Positions 32,730 through 55,575 of a stretch of DNA of 64,000 nt are shown here, in pieces. Source of the DNA: Anaeramoeba flamelloides (lineage: Eukaryota > Metamonada > Anaeramoebidae). Within the stretch, counting starts at the first letter, position 1. Each line of letters opens with the position of its first letter. Where the stretch lies: NCBI GenBank assembly GCA_027625915.1, contig JANTQA010000012.1, forward strand, positions 4,548,501 through 4,612,500. Direction: 5' to 3'. Made by a program: the position numbers and the translations under genes. The notes beneath the pieces are model-generated. The model made no database searches and was not told the origin of the DNA. It was given only the letters and a program-made list of their open reading frames with translations.

Positions 32730-35700
32730 AAAATTTAAGAACAAGATTGGAATAATCTGTCATTTGTTTTTTAACATGAATTTTCCAAAGTAAAAAAAAG
32801 TTCTTTTAGCAAATATTTAAAGAAAGAACGTTTTATACTTTGAGAAAGGGAGAAAATGTATTGAGTGAATTACGTCCCTAAACCATACTCTATTTTATTT
32901 GTAGAATATGTTTGACAGCTTTTAAATATTTTTTAAAAAACAAAAAAAAGTTAAAATACAAGTTATTTCTTCCTTGACCATCAAAAATTGCCTTCAAAGA
33001 AATCCTAAATTTGAACAATAGTAATTTTAATGTTATTAACCGAGGTTTCTTTTTGGAAAAATTCTCAATTCTGTAGGATTCAAAAAAAAGTTGACTTGAT
33101 CATTTCAATTCTTTTGACAAAAATAAAAAATCTAAAAAAATCCCTTTTATTTTGTTTTTGAAAGGTAAACTAAAAGGTTAAATGAAAAAATAAAATTACG
33201 AGAATCACAAGAGGAAGACTTGATGGAAATAATTTGGTTAGGCAATCTACTTGATAGGTATTCCTAAAAGTCTATATTCAATAATATTTTTTTTATTGGA
33301 TTGAATTAACCAATATATACACTACCGATATTCAGTTATATAATAGTTTCCATTCGCAACTCAGAAATTTTTTTCGAAAAAATAATCTATAAAATTTTGT
33401 TTTTTCAAAATGCACTCCTATAATAAACATTATTAATCCAAACAATATTGAAAAAGGATTTACAACTTTAAGAGAGATTAATAGGAAATGAAAAAAAAAA
33501 ATGAAATTTTTCAATACAATTTTTTTCATTTTTTAATTTTTAAAATTTTTATTTGACTTATTCAAGAAATAATTTAAATCGATTTTTTTAATAGTCTAAA
33601 AAGAATCAGATTATTTAATATGAATATAAAACCAAATTGTTCTTTCATAGGATATTACTAATTTAAATTGAAAAACTAATTTTTTTTTCTGTTTTTGGAA
33701 TATTTTTTATCATTTTATTTTATTCCTGTTTCAGTTTAAATACTGATAAATTGCAATATATGTTTGGAAATTTTGACTTGATTTTCCTTTTTGAAAATAT
33801 TATGCTCAAGCTTTGAATAAAGCATTTTATGAAGTCAAGTGTTAAGAAACTCTGTAAAATTAGTTGTTCTTCAAAACATATTGTTTGTCCTTGACTGTTT
33901 GATAATAAACAGTTCGAAGATTTATATAAATGGATATTGAACTAAAAATTTTATGAAATTTATTAGAATTTATCAGTATATATTCCCTGTTTTTTTTTTT
34001 TTTTTTTAGTATTTTTTTAACACTTATTGTTTTTTCTTACTTAATTTTCAATCGATAATTCGTTCATTGTAACTAATTCTAAAAAAAAAATACCCAAAAA
34101 ATAGGTTTTTTTTTCAAAAGTCAGGAATTTCGGAAAATGGGGAAATTTCAAATATTAATAAGTTTAATTGCTATCTTTTTTCATCATTACATAAAATTAT
34201 GATAACTTTGATAAAATAATTTATAAAAGATGTCTAACCGAAAAACAATGTATAGTTTTGGCGAACTTTAATTTTCACAATTTTTTTTTTTTCGCTCGAA
34301 AAATCTAAACTAATAAAGAATCGGGATCTTTTATACGGGAAATTTAAATATGAAAAAAAAGGAATTCACTTAAGGTAGTAGCCACAGTAAAGGAAAATTT
34401 TTCATTTTTTTTCAATTTTGAAGAGGATCAGAAAATAACCTTTTTTACTCTTTTTATACATCATTGGTTTTTATTAAATAAAGTACTTCATTCATTAGAT
34501 TGTTTTATTTATTTTTTTTTTCAGGGCCTCAAAAAAATTGCCACGATAGAATGCTAAGCTGAATTACTTAAAATAGTGTTTCGAATACTGAATGACTTAT
34601 CTTTTCTCATTATCTCAACATTCTATTTTGGCATTTTATTTTTTAATTTGTTATTTTTTCATCATTTTGGATTTTTTTTAATCTTCATGACAACAAAAAG
34701 TAATAAGAAAGATTTTTTTAACCGTGACTCTTGTGATAAATGTATTTTATTTGAAAAGAACGACAGAATTACAATTGGTTGAATCAACAAAGGAAATCAG
34801 AATAGAATTTTAATAACTAAGAAGGTTTCTAAAAAAATAATAATTATCCCAAAACAGATATTGTGTGGGTTTATAACACTTGGATTTTGTGGAATTAGAG
34901 AAGTGAATATGATTATATTTTCTCAAATTTTGAACCATAAAATATTACAACTATTGAGAGAAAAATGTTGGACAGAGAAAAATAGTTGCACAGCAATTTT
35001 AATTGGGAACATTACTGAAAATGATTTTTAATTTCAATCGTTTGTGAAATAACTAAAGAAAATAACAATAATCTACTTATTAGAATAACGATTAATGTAA
35101 TTCTACTTTTTCAAAACCTTATCTCTTATAATCTAAAGCAAGTTTAAAAACCACCATTTTCAGAATTAATAGTAAACTTTACTACAACTAGGATTTTTGT
35201 TTAAATAGCATGTTCTTCTTTAGTTATCAACCATTCAAATGAGTATTCTACACAAACCACAGATTAATGAACTAGGAACACATTTAAACCTGGATTTATA
35301 TAAAATTCACCACGTTATCAATAGGATTTGATTTTCAATTTTACTAATGTTCCCAATTAAAAATGCTGTCCAACCATTTTTCTGTGTCCAACATTTTTCT
35401 CTTAACAGTAAGTTATATTCTAAGAAGTCTAAAATTATCTTCTCACAAAAAAAATATTTATTATAAAAAAATAAAAATCAACAAATTTTATTAATTCTTT
35501 TCTCTTTTTTATGTTGTTTAACATTAGTAAAAAAAAAAATATCAAATAATTTTTTAAAAAAATTTTTAGAGAATCTACGATCACACTCCACTAAAATAAA
35601 ATACTCTTTTCTCATCTATCTCAAATTTTTATTATGCATTATGGTGTAGCTACCCCCTTAAACTCATTTTATAGTATTTAAGCTATTAATACTTGTGTTT

Positions 35701-36275
35701 GAAATTTTCATTCAAAAGACAAAGATATAAGAAGTGAAAATTATTCATTATAAATAATATTTTCTGAATTTTTTTGTGATTCTAATGATCGTTCTGGGCT
35801 CATTTTAATGTTTACAATTAAAAAAAAGTTTTTTGCATTTTTTGACAGGTGGCAATTTTTTTGGAGAGCAATAAAGTATTTTTAGATTTCTAAAGTTTTG
35901 GAAAAAATGAAATGTTGGAAAGTAATAAGAGAATTATGTATGAATATTACAGTTAACTTTAATTAAGGATCAATTTTATCGTATTTATTAAGATAACAAT
36001 CTATTAACATGAGAGAAATGTTTGTGGTTTCTTGTATTGAACAAGCATGAATGTTAATAACCTTGGTTTGTAGAAAAATTGAAATTAAAACTAATTTTAT
36101 CTTGAAACAATTCAAAGGGCGTACAATCGAAAAAAAAAAATCACAGAATTATGTTTCTTTCAACAGTATCTCAAAAGTTTGCATTTTTGTCCTTAGGAGA
36201 GAAATTTAAAGAATAAAAACTTCAAAATACTGTTTTCTCTATTTTTTTTATTGATGTTGAAGAATTTTTTAAAGC
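32730..36275. other. Intergenic, one MITE, no gene recognised
   Basis: Very AT-rich. MITE family 1 relative at 34951-35408. Open frames at 33332 and 34576 are hydrophobic F/L/I-rich translations of T-rich DNA and are not considered genes. Confidence 0.5.
34951..35408. mobile_element. MITE family 1, variant copy C
   Basis: Inverted ends of about 60 bp: CTATTGAGAGAAAAATGTTG at the left and, reversed, CTGTTAAGAGAAAAATGTTG at the right, then GGACA(G/C)AGAAAAAT and TTTTAATTGGGAACATTA. The subterminal GGGAACATTA block is shared with copy A, but the outermost 40 bp differ, so this is a subfamily. Right flank TAA, left flank CAA. Confidence 0.7.
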
Positions 36276-37022
36276 TTAAAGCCAAACTTTAAGTCTATAG
36301 GCACCCTCTCCACTAAGATAATAATTGTCAAGTCTTTTAGTTTTAACAAACCCAAGTCTAAAATACAGAGCTTGTGCGCTTTTGTTTTTAATTTCTGTTT
36401 CAAGAACAACTTGCTTGCATTTAATTTTTTTCATGGCATCTATTGATTTAAGAACAAGCGTGGTTGCAATACCTTTACGTCGATAGTCATCATCAACTGC
36501 AAGCATCCCAATATATCCTCTAAAATGTTTTTTATGCTGTTTTGCTTTACAAATAATACTTCCTATAATCTTTCCTTTATGCATAGCCTAAATTTTGAAA
36601 AACACAAAAAAAGATTTGAAAAAAAGAATAAAAAGTCATCAAGAAAAAGAAAAAAAGAAAATTGAAAGGGAAAAAAAAATAAATTGAAACGGAACAAAAG
36701 AAATTAAAAATAAAAAAGTTTATAATCTTTTCTTTTGTTATTTGGAATTTAGAACAACAAAGGTAAGAAAGTAAAAGAATTTCAAAAGATCTTTTTTTAT
36801 ATTCACCATTCCTTGTTCAAAAACAAAAAAGAAATAATCAAAAAATTTTATCAATTTTACATTAAAGCAAAGATGACCACAATCAATAGTAAAATGACGA
36901 TAAGTAAAAATTGAATAAGGTTCAGAGAGTACACCAGCAAAAATTTCCATTATTCGATCCATTTGTGATTCGTCTTTGAATTGTTCATAAACTATTTCTT
37001 TTGGATCAATTGTTTCACTCAT
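36276..37022 (-). CDS. NAA30: N-alpha-acetyltransferase 30, NatC catalytic subunit (MAK3)
   Basis: Two exons: 36861-37022 (54 codons) and 36276-36587 (103 codons plus stop), joined in phase 0 over a 273-bp intron (GTAAAA...TTTAG). The 157-residue product is a compact GNAT acetyltransferase. It begins with IVYEQFKDESQMDRIMEIF, then LSEPYSIFTYRHF and HLCFN, continuing AMHKGKIIGSIICK. The acetyl-CoA loop is RRKGIATTL (motif A), followed by VVLETEIKNKSAQALYFRLGF and YYLSGEGAYRLKVWL, the characteristic NAA30 ending. NatC acetylates N-terminal Met before hydrophobic residues, working on the ribosome with NAA35 and NAA38, which are not in this window. The motif before the splice (EPYSIFTYR) is the NAA30 substrate loop. 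Confidence 0.95.
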
Positions 37023-37779
37023 AGATGATAATTTTGTTAAAAATTTTTTTGAAAAAAATGATTAAATGGAAATTTCAAATTTAAGGTATCAGTTAGTAAA
37101 GGAGTTAAGAATCAATTAGAATGGTAGTTTGGAATTACTTTCATGTTTAACTTTTCCTTTTGATCAAAAATTCTTAAAGAATTGGAATATTGATATATTA
37201 ATAAATGAAAAATTTATATTGTTTGTTAAAGAAAAAACAATTTACTAGTTTTACCAATAAGATATTCAAATTAATTAATCATTAAAAAAAGAACCATATT
37301 GGTTTATCTCTTTAAAATTTCGGATTTTCATTTTGGTAGTTTTAGATCACCATAACAAAAAAAATTAGTTATCTTAATAAAGTAGATTATTGAACTATAA
37401 AAACAAAACATATCTTTGAAGTTGAGGAAAAAAAAATTATAATTTTATTAATTATAATTTTTAAAAATAATTATTAAATGTCAATCAATAATACAATTGT
37501 TTTTTCAAATAATGGTTTAAAAAAATTTTGAAAAAAATTACTCAAACTTATTGAAAGAATGTGCCAAATTGTATGGTATAATTTTCTCAAAAATAGATAT
37601 AAAAGTTTTATAAGTAATATCGATATTTTATGGTCAGTGATTATTACCTTAATTTCCTAAGGATATTAAATGACTGAAAATAATCTTTAGTTAAGAGAAT
37701 TTGTTCAAATAGTCAAAATTGGGTTTTTTTTTAGAAAAATGTAAGTTATACAAAGCCTTTTTGATTACAAATTTAATAT

Positions 37780-37960
37780 CTATGTGATTTTTCTCGAAAA
37801 AAACAAATATTAAAAAGAATATAAAAAAGATGCTATATTTTTGGGATCTTAATCACTTAATATATTTGTGATTTTTCTCGAATAAAAAATATTATAAAAA
37901 ATATAAAAAATGATGCTATTTTTTTGGGCTCTACATCACTTAATATATTTGTTATTTTAT
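37780..37960. repeat. Tandem duplication, about 80-bp unit
   Basis: Two imperfect copies in the same direction sharing TGATTTTTCTCGAA, then ATATAAAAAA, GATGCTATATTTTTGGG and ATCACTTAATATATTTGT. A third partial start follows the second copy. Noncoding. Confidence 0.65.
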
Positions 37961-38568
37961 CAGATTATTCAGAGCGGATTTTTAAAAAATTGTAAATACC
38001 TTTCTTATCTATTCAAATTTGATTCTTTGTTATAATATTTTTTTTTTTTTTTGAATTACTTTTGTTAAGCAGATGTTCAAAAGGAATATATTTTTTATTT
38101 TTTTGTATGACAGTTCTTTTTTTAATATAAAATATCCCTTTTCCATCCCAAATGATATGTAATTAATAAAAAAGTTACCTTTTAACTTTTTTTATTATAT
38201 TTTTTTTGTTAAAATAATGCCAATTAAAAATATATATTTAAAAACTACTGACATAAGGGTAAACAATATTTTTCTATTTTTACAATTTTTTTTGATATAA
38301 ATCTATTTTATTACAAATAAATGTTCATAATTATAGTTTTAAATCAAGTCTGGTACTGAATATTGCATAAGTAGTTTCTTAAGAAAATAGATATTTATCA
38401 AAAAGTTCTAAAAATCAAGGTAATATTTTTACACTACTAAACCCAATTCCAAAAATTTCATTTATTTAAAGATTTTAAATATAAATTAACGAAAAAAGAA
38501 TTATTTCAAAAACTTAAAAATTTTTAAGAATTTTTTTACATTTTAATACCTTGTGTCTTTTCTGATTG

Positions 38569-38569
<1 letters not shown>

Positions 38570-38608
<39 letters not shown>
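38570..38608. repeat. (AT)n microsatellite
   Basis: About nineteen uninterrupted AT units. Confidence 0.95.
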
Positions 38609-38611
<3 letters not shown>

Positions 38612-38689
38612 CTATTTTTTATTGCTAGATAAATAGTATCAATGTTAAAAAAGTATTCTAATGTTCATGAAACAGTGAAAATGGTTATA

Positions 38690-38975
38690 TAAAAATTTTA
38701 GTTGATTCTATTGGAATTGTCTAAAGATCTTAATCAAATACCAAAATGAATATTTTTTTTTTTTTTTCATACAATTTCCCTAGAATTTTCGTTTTTCTAT
38801 TTTTAAGAAAATATATTGATTCATTATTTTTTTCCGTTTATCAACGATTCTTAGATGTGTATTATTCATATTTTTTCTTATTTTTTTAAAGATCGATTTT
38901 AAAAAATAATTTAAATTTGAAAAATTTTTTATCCACTTTGACAGAAACAAAACTATATTTTAAAACAAAAAATCT
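38690..38975. repeat. Dispersed repeat R6, copy 2
   Basis: Matches 24650-24990: CAAAATGAATATTTTTTTTT, AAAGATCGATTTTAAAAAATAA and CACTTTGACAGAAACAAAAC. Confidence 0.5.
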
Positions 38976-39406
38976 AATTCTTAAAATATCAAAGTGTTCA
39001 TTATGTGATCATAACTTAAAGAAATTCTACTTGAAAAAAAAAAATACTTTATTCAAAAAAAAAAGTTTTGATTTGGTATACAGTATTTGGAAATAAATAT
39101 TTAACATTGATTTTTTAAAATAGTCTTGGGTTGAATGAAATTTTTGGAAATAAAAAGATCGATTCTTTTTCAAATATTGAAAAATAACAAAAAAATAAAA
39201 TTGAATAATATAAATTAATTTGTTTAGAATATTCTTTGGGTAATAAATTAAAAAATAATAAACTATTTTTCATAAATTTTGACTCACTTTATAATGTTAA
39301 TGGGAGTTGTTTTGAGTGTTTATCCCAGTATTCTTAACAAAAAATATTTTTAAATTTTTGGATCAGAATCATTTTTTCTAATTTTTCAAATTTTAGTTTT
39401 GCTTTT

Positions 39407-39520
<114 letters not shown>

Positions 39521-40180
39521 TCATGTGGAAAAAAAAAAAGAGATCTTCGAAAAGACAAATAATCACTAAGAAAATTTCGACTATGTAATGTCTTTGAAAA
39601 TGAATTTAATTATTCATAAAAAATATTGTTGTTCAACTTTTTTTCAGTGAAAGTTCAGTAATAAAAAATGCCTAAGGCTCATTTCAAAAATTGTTACTCA
39701 CTTTTTTTTTGTTTTTGGTTTTATTTTTTTTTAATTTTTAATATATCAGGCTTTTATAGATTTAGAATGACTTAAAAGTGAATTACAAATCATATTTAGT
39801 TATTAATTGTTCTTGAATACTAAAGGATAATTTTTTTTTTCAATTTATTATTTCAGGTGAGTCACAATTATTGAAAAAGAGTTTAGTTAAAATTTTTTAT
39901 TGTAAAAAATTAAAATTATTAATACAAGGAAAAAAAAACAATTCAAATCAAAAATGGTAATATATTTCTTTATAATTTATATTAAAGTTGAAATGATCGA
40001 TTTCTTTTTTTTTATGATCATTATTTGTTGTTTTTATGGAAATTTTCCTACCAGTCTATATTTCTTTCATAAAAAAAAATACAAAAAAAAAAAAAAAAAT
40101 GTAATGATTTTGTTTCTGATAATTTCTGTCTATTAAAAATTAATTACACTTTCTAAGAATTATTTTTTAAATTGTGATGG

Positions 40181-50623
<10,443 letters not shown>

Positions 50624-53600
50624 TTAAATTTTCCAAGAAGAGAAGAAAAATAGTTTTTGAAATTGTTCATTGGTTATTGGTAAACTATAAACCCAAGGCA
50701 TATAAATAATCCAGTTATAAATTGCAGCCATGAAAAGTAAGAAGCAAATTATTAATTTTTTACTTTTTTTGCTTACAAAAACACGCATTAAGATGTCAAA
50801 TGAAAAGGCAAATCCAAGAATAGCAAATATTAAAGGGGGGATATAATGGTAAATCCATGTACACCTTGGAACTAAAAAGAAAGGTAATAAAGAAAAGAAA
50901 TATCCGCTGACAGCAAAGCTTAATGGTTGTGTATAATGTTCGATAACGTTTACAAAATAGTCCACCTTGTGATAAGACCTTAGAACAACCGGTATTACCT
51001 TTTTTTGGACTGTTGACTCTGAATTTATTAAATAATAAAGTCTGGTTGATTTTTTTGCTGGGTAAAATGGTCTATATTTTGCAAATATTTTTAAAAGAAA
51101 TGTCAAAATTATTCCAAAGAATGCCATCCACCAAATATATATATTACCCACACAATAAATATTTCTTCGTAATGATTTATTCCCAACCCTTTCAGATCCA
51201 GTCCAATAACTAAAGTGATGTATATGTGCGTGTGTATGTATGTATGTATGTATGTATGTTAGTAGATAGATATTTAAATTTATTTAAAGATATTTATTAA
51301 TGATTTAAGGGAAGAAAACTTTAAATTCATTCCTAAAAAATAAATTTAATTATTTAATAAATAAATCACTTTCATACCAAATATTTAATATTTTTTATAG
51401 TTTGATAATTTTTAAGTTACTCAATATTAATGTTTTTATTTGTAATTATTTTTAATCCAAATAATAGAAAAAAATATAATACCAAAAATAAAAATCGATG
51501 TTTTCAAAATGAGTTAACAAAAAATTGTATTGGATTTATGAGAGGCCTTAATGATATCTATGCTTAAGCCACAAAAAAGTTACAAAAATCGCGATTATTC
51601 TTCTCAAATTGCGATATTTTAGAAAATCACTATATTCAATATTATCGTGATAATATAACAAATCGTGATATTCAATAAAATTGCGATAATTATTTAAAAA
51701 TTGGGATAAATTACAAAATATCGCCATTAAAAAGTAATCGCGATATAGCAGTTAATGAGTTTAGGACTAATTCAACACTATTTTTACAAAAGAATTTTTT
51801 TTGATCAAAAAATAGATTATGTGAAAAAAAGTTATTCTTTTAAAAGCAATAAAAAAAAAATACTTGATTAAATCAAGGATCAGATCAAAGAGTTTTATTG
51901 TATTTTCTTTTGATTAGGTTGACAAACCTATCTATCCTTTTAGATCAACAAACGTAATAACTAAAGATAAATAAATATTTTCTCAGTCAATCGTGGTGTT
52001 GTAAATTGTGTTGATTAAAAAAACTTCTAAAACAACCAACCCTTCACTTTTTCTTTAAAGAGTGTGTTCTTGGGTTTAAAACATTTTCTTAATTCTATTA
52101 AAGCTGAAAGGTGTTTGGATAACTTTTCAAAAGCTTTCACAACAGCCTAGCAACATTATCCCCAATTATTAAGATTTTTTGGACATTTTTTTTTCTTCTT
52201 CTTATTCTTCTTTGAGTATCTTTGTATTGGGCAGAAAACACAACTAGAGCTTATGGGTTTTTTTTTTTTGATCGATCAGCAATAAGAAGGAAAATTACTC
52301 TTTATTCTTTTTTGATTATTTAACTTGTGAAGTTAATAACTCCATTTTTAAAAAAACACATCTATTTTATATTAAACTGTATTGTTGAAAGTGATTATTA
52401 TTAATATGATCATAACATTTGTTTGAGATTTTATATTTTGTTAAATAAAAAAAATGAAAAGAAATAGAAATTTTTTTTTCCATTACAAACAGTCTCATTC
52501 TGTTTATAAAAGTTTTCTGTCTTTCAAAACTTTAAAACACTTGAAGATAGTACAAAACCCTTACAAAACTTTCTGACATTTTTGAAGGGGAAAGGCGTTG
52601 TAAAAGTCCCAAGGTTTTGTAAAAGTCAAGAGATTTTTCATAATTTGATTTCAAAAAAATAATTTTTCATTTTTTCGCGATAATGTTGTTTATCGCGATT
52701 TTATGATTTTTTGTGATAAAGTTGGAATAATCATAATTTTTTTAATATTATCGCAAATTAATTGTTAATATCATGATAATATAGGTTATCATCAAACCCC
52801 CTATTGTTAAGGGTTAGATGAAACCTCATCTAATCTGTTAAATAGAGAATTTTGAAGTGAATAAATTTAAGACTTCTAATTCAAAGAGTATCAAAACAGA
52901 TACAGCCATCAGAAGTATTTAAATCTTAATTTTGGTTTCTAAAATAAGGTTGAAAAAAAGAAAAAGAAAAGAAAGAATAAAAAATGAAGAAGTGGGGAAA
53001 AAATGTTGGAAAGAAAAGAATGAAGAGTGGAAAAAATAAAGAGGTTTAAAATAATTGTTGTGGGAGACCTGAAATTTTCTGGTTTAAATGAATTTGTTGA
53101 TAGGTTTTTTTTTTTTCTTGAGCTCATTTTTCCAAAAAATTGTATTGGTAAATTTGTTGGTGCTTCTACTAACAAATATTGTTGATCGATCAAATGATTA
53201 GAGACATATAAAAACTAATCTGGTGTGATTTTTCTATTTAACTGAACTCAACTTTAACTTTAATCAATAATTGGGAAAAAATTTTTGATCTAAAAAAAGA
53301 GACTAAGTAATTGGAAAAAAATGAAATGATGAAAGAAGAGCAAAGACAAAAAATGATAAAAGTATTTGTTAAAAAATCAAAATTATTTCCAAATTGAATG
53401 AAGGTGTGATACTGTTATTCGTTAAACTGTTATAATGATGTAAATTTTTGGAATTTAGTTTACTATTACTTTTTTCTATAAATGTCATCCTTATTCCATT
53501 TTTTAAATTTGAGAAATCTATCATATTTGAAAATAAAGTAGAAAGTGGCATGGGAATTTCTGAATTTTGCTTAAGAACCTTTAAAGGTGATTTCCGTAGT

Positions 53601-55575
53601 TCTAAAGGGGAAAATTGATTGAACCCAAATGAAACAATTCTGAAAAAAAAAAACAAACAACTCAAAATTTTAACAATTTTTATTGGCTTTGCATTTTTTA
53701 AAGTCAATAAATATGAATTTAAACAGAAAAGTAATATCTGTTGAATGTCAAATTTGGGTAGAACTTTTATTGGTTTTGAGAAAAAAAAAATCATTTTAGA
53801 AACACAAATTTTATTCAACAATAAAAAAAAACTATAACAATTAAAAACTTATGAGAATAAAAAATATTTCAGAATACCTTTAAAATAAAAATTAGTGAAG
53901 CTCTTTATACTGAGATATTCATAATATTGTATTCAAGTTTTTGGTTGTTTCCTCCATTTTTTAACTTTTTTTTACAGCAAGTGCCACTTTTAAGGTACAA
54001 CCTTTGGACGGAAATTAAGGAACCATAAAAATACTAATTTAAGTACAAAAAATTTGTATTATAGGAAAATAAACTGTCTCAAAAAATTTTCCCAAAAAAT
54101 GTTTACTTCAATTTGTAATTTTTTTTGTACCTTAAATTTCGTTCAAAATTTGTGCCTTAAAGACGGTATTTGTTCTGCTTTGAACAAAGAATTTTATTGG
54201 TTTAAATGTTAAGAAACTTGATAAAATTCGTTGGGTTTTCAAATACTTTCTTTGTTAATAGATTGTTTTGAAAGTAGAATGATCAGGATTTAGTAAAAAT
54301 GGAAAATGAATAAGTTTTTTCCTTTTTTGTTTTGGGGTTTGTCAATAAATAACAAAAAAGGAGATCAAAAGAACAAAAAAAGGGAGAAAAAAAAAAAAAA
54401 AAATCTCATTTTTTAAATGGTTAAGATTCAAACCTAACTGGGGTACCAATATGTAAAGGCCAATGATACCATTTCGAAGAGTAATGATGAGTTGCGTCCA
54501 AGCCCATATTTGAAGAGTGCATTGTACGGAGTAATTCCCAGAATCTTTGGAAAAAATTAAGTTGAATATTAGGTATCTGGTTTGAGTCCTTAGGTATCAA
54601 GCCAGTTAAAAATTTTTTCGTCATAAAGGCATCGCCACTCCCATTGTAAGTGAGTAACTCAAAATGGAAAGCAAATGAGATTAAAAATATAAGAGCAGTG
54701 GAACCGAGAAAAATGATACCCCTAATTAAGGTGTCCAAAAACAGTAAGAAAAGCTCTGATCTTAATAAATCGTTCTTGTAATTCTTCTTGTAACTATTCG
54801 ATTTATAATGTGAAATCAGTTGAACAATTTGAGAGATGCCAACTGCGGCATAAGTACCAAGAGCAGTAAACTTTGTTGACACCGAGCAAGACAAAGAAAC
54901 GGCGGTTATTGTCATCCATAACAGCCAACCCTTGGTAAATGGTTTACATTTGGATAATTTGAGGTTAAAAATGATCGTGAGCGAAATAAAAAAAAATAAA
55001 AAGCCATCTGTCACCAACATCCGAGACTCAATGAGGATTGAGTTTTCAAAAATGAAAAAAAACGAGCTCACAATTGCAATTGGCAATGACAACCCGAAAT
55101 TTACAAATAATAAATAAAATGTTGGACCAATAAGCGAAGACAAAAAGGCGCTTTGCACCCTCAAGCACATATAGTTTACGTCTTTCGGATAAGCACCACC
55201 AATATGAGAAAAGGCATTCACGTCTGGTTTAAAATTACACATTTTTGCAACAGAGGACTGAACCAATTTCGCCAGTGGTGGGTGGATGTCAAAGAAATAT
55301 TCACCAGTCATATACCAAGAAACAAATTTGCCAAAATGCACCTCATCAAAGACTACTTTGTTGGGCTCAGACAATCTCCAAAAATGAACAGAAAAGGAGA
55401 TCCCAAATAATAATAGAAAAACAAGAAAGTGAACGAGCTTTCTTTTCACAACAAATTTATTATGTGCTCGATTCACTTGATCAAGATCAAATCCGTTTTT
55501 GGAGGCTAGTTGGCATAGTTTTTGATATCTGGTTGTCAGAGTTTCTGGATTTAACTTTCTTTCTGCAGTCGACAT
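50624..55575 (-). CDS. Protein O-mannosyltransferase (PMT family) without a MIR domain
   Basis: Two exons: 54434-55575 (380 codons plus two bases) and 50624-51209, joined in phase 2 over a 3224-bp intron (GTTTGA...CTTTAG), giving 575 residues. The junction rebuilds HIGTPV-S-YWTGSERVGN. PMTs are ER membrane enzymes that move mannose from dolichyl-phosphate-mannose to Ser/Thr. Catalytic-loop motifs: FDEVHFGKF (Asp77-Glu78), FFDIHPPLAKL (94-104), RMLVTDGFLFFF, and GSGDAFMTKKF at the start of the big lumenal loop. It then goes directly to SNMGLDATHHYSSKWYHWPL and RRNIYCVGNIYIWW and to the C-terminal spans with YHYIPPLIFAILGF. The roughly 200-residue MIR (beta-trefoil) module that eukaryotic PMTs carry here is absent, as in bacterial PMTs. 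Multiple hydrophobic spans are evident. No extra exon encoding MIR was found in the intron, and the two exons align without a gap for one. Confidence 0.9.
51218..51262. repeat. (TGTA)n microsatellite
   Basis: TATGTGCGTGTGTATGTATG continuing as about six TATG units, starting about 8 bp from the splice acceptor of the O-mannosyltransferase intron. Confidence 0.85.
51534..53133. mobile_element. 1600-bp insertion of unknown family
   Basis: Bounded by the 15-bp direct repeat AAAAAATTGTATTGG (51519-51533 and 53134-53148), present once, slightly changed (AAAAAATATATTGG), in the uninterrupted copy at 49820. It begins ATTTATGAGAGGCC and ends GAGCTCATTTTTCC. It has a site array at 51590-51765 and a related one at 52672-52790. 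No terminal inverted repeats, long terminal repeats or recognisable protein. A long target duplication suggests insertion by target-primed reverse transcription, but no poly-A end adjoins the duplication, so this is open. Confidence 0.6.
51590..51765. repeat. Array of near-palindromic TCGCGAT sites
   Basis: About eight variants of (T)ATCGCGATA spaced roughly 20-27 bp: AATCGCGATT, ATTGCGATAT, TATCGTGATA, AATCGTGATA, ATTGCGATAA, TTGGGATAAA, ATATCGCCAT and AATCGCGATAT. Related sites recur at 52675-52790 (TCGCGATAA, TATCGCGAT, TGTGATAAA, TTATCGCAA). CpG-containing motifs are rare in the surrounding DNA. Confidence 0.7.
53981..54166. mobile_element. MITE family 3, copy 3
   Basis: Arms GTGCCACTTTTAAGGTACAA and, reversed, ACCGTCTTTAAGGCACAA, then GGACGGAAATTAAGG and GAACGAAATTTAAGG. 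Same layout as 8261-8436 and 29957-30139. Confidence 0.7.

Larger units (their letters stand above)
51420..53500. repeat. Dispersed repeat R1, copy split by an insertion
   Basis: The left block 51420-51533 and right block 53134-53500 together match 49715-50180. The break falls exactly at AAAAAATTGTATTGG, which is present on both sides. The open frame 53369-53821 overlaps its right part. Confidence 0.7.
51210..54433 (-). other. 3.2-kb intron of the O-mannosyltransferase gene
   Basis: Holds a (TGTA)n tract next to the acceptor, the two halves of repeat R1 separated by a 1600-bp insert, and a family 3 MITE near the donor. A 150-codon minus-strand open frame at 53369-53821 (contains SFGFNQFSPLELRKSPLKVL) overlaps R1. 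It is unusually long for such AT-rich DNA but has no recognised domain and could be a fossil ORF. Confidence 0.75.
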
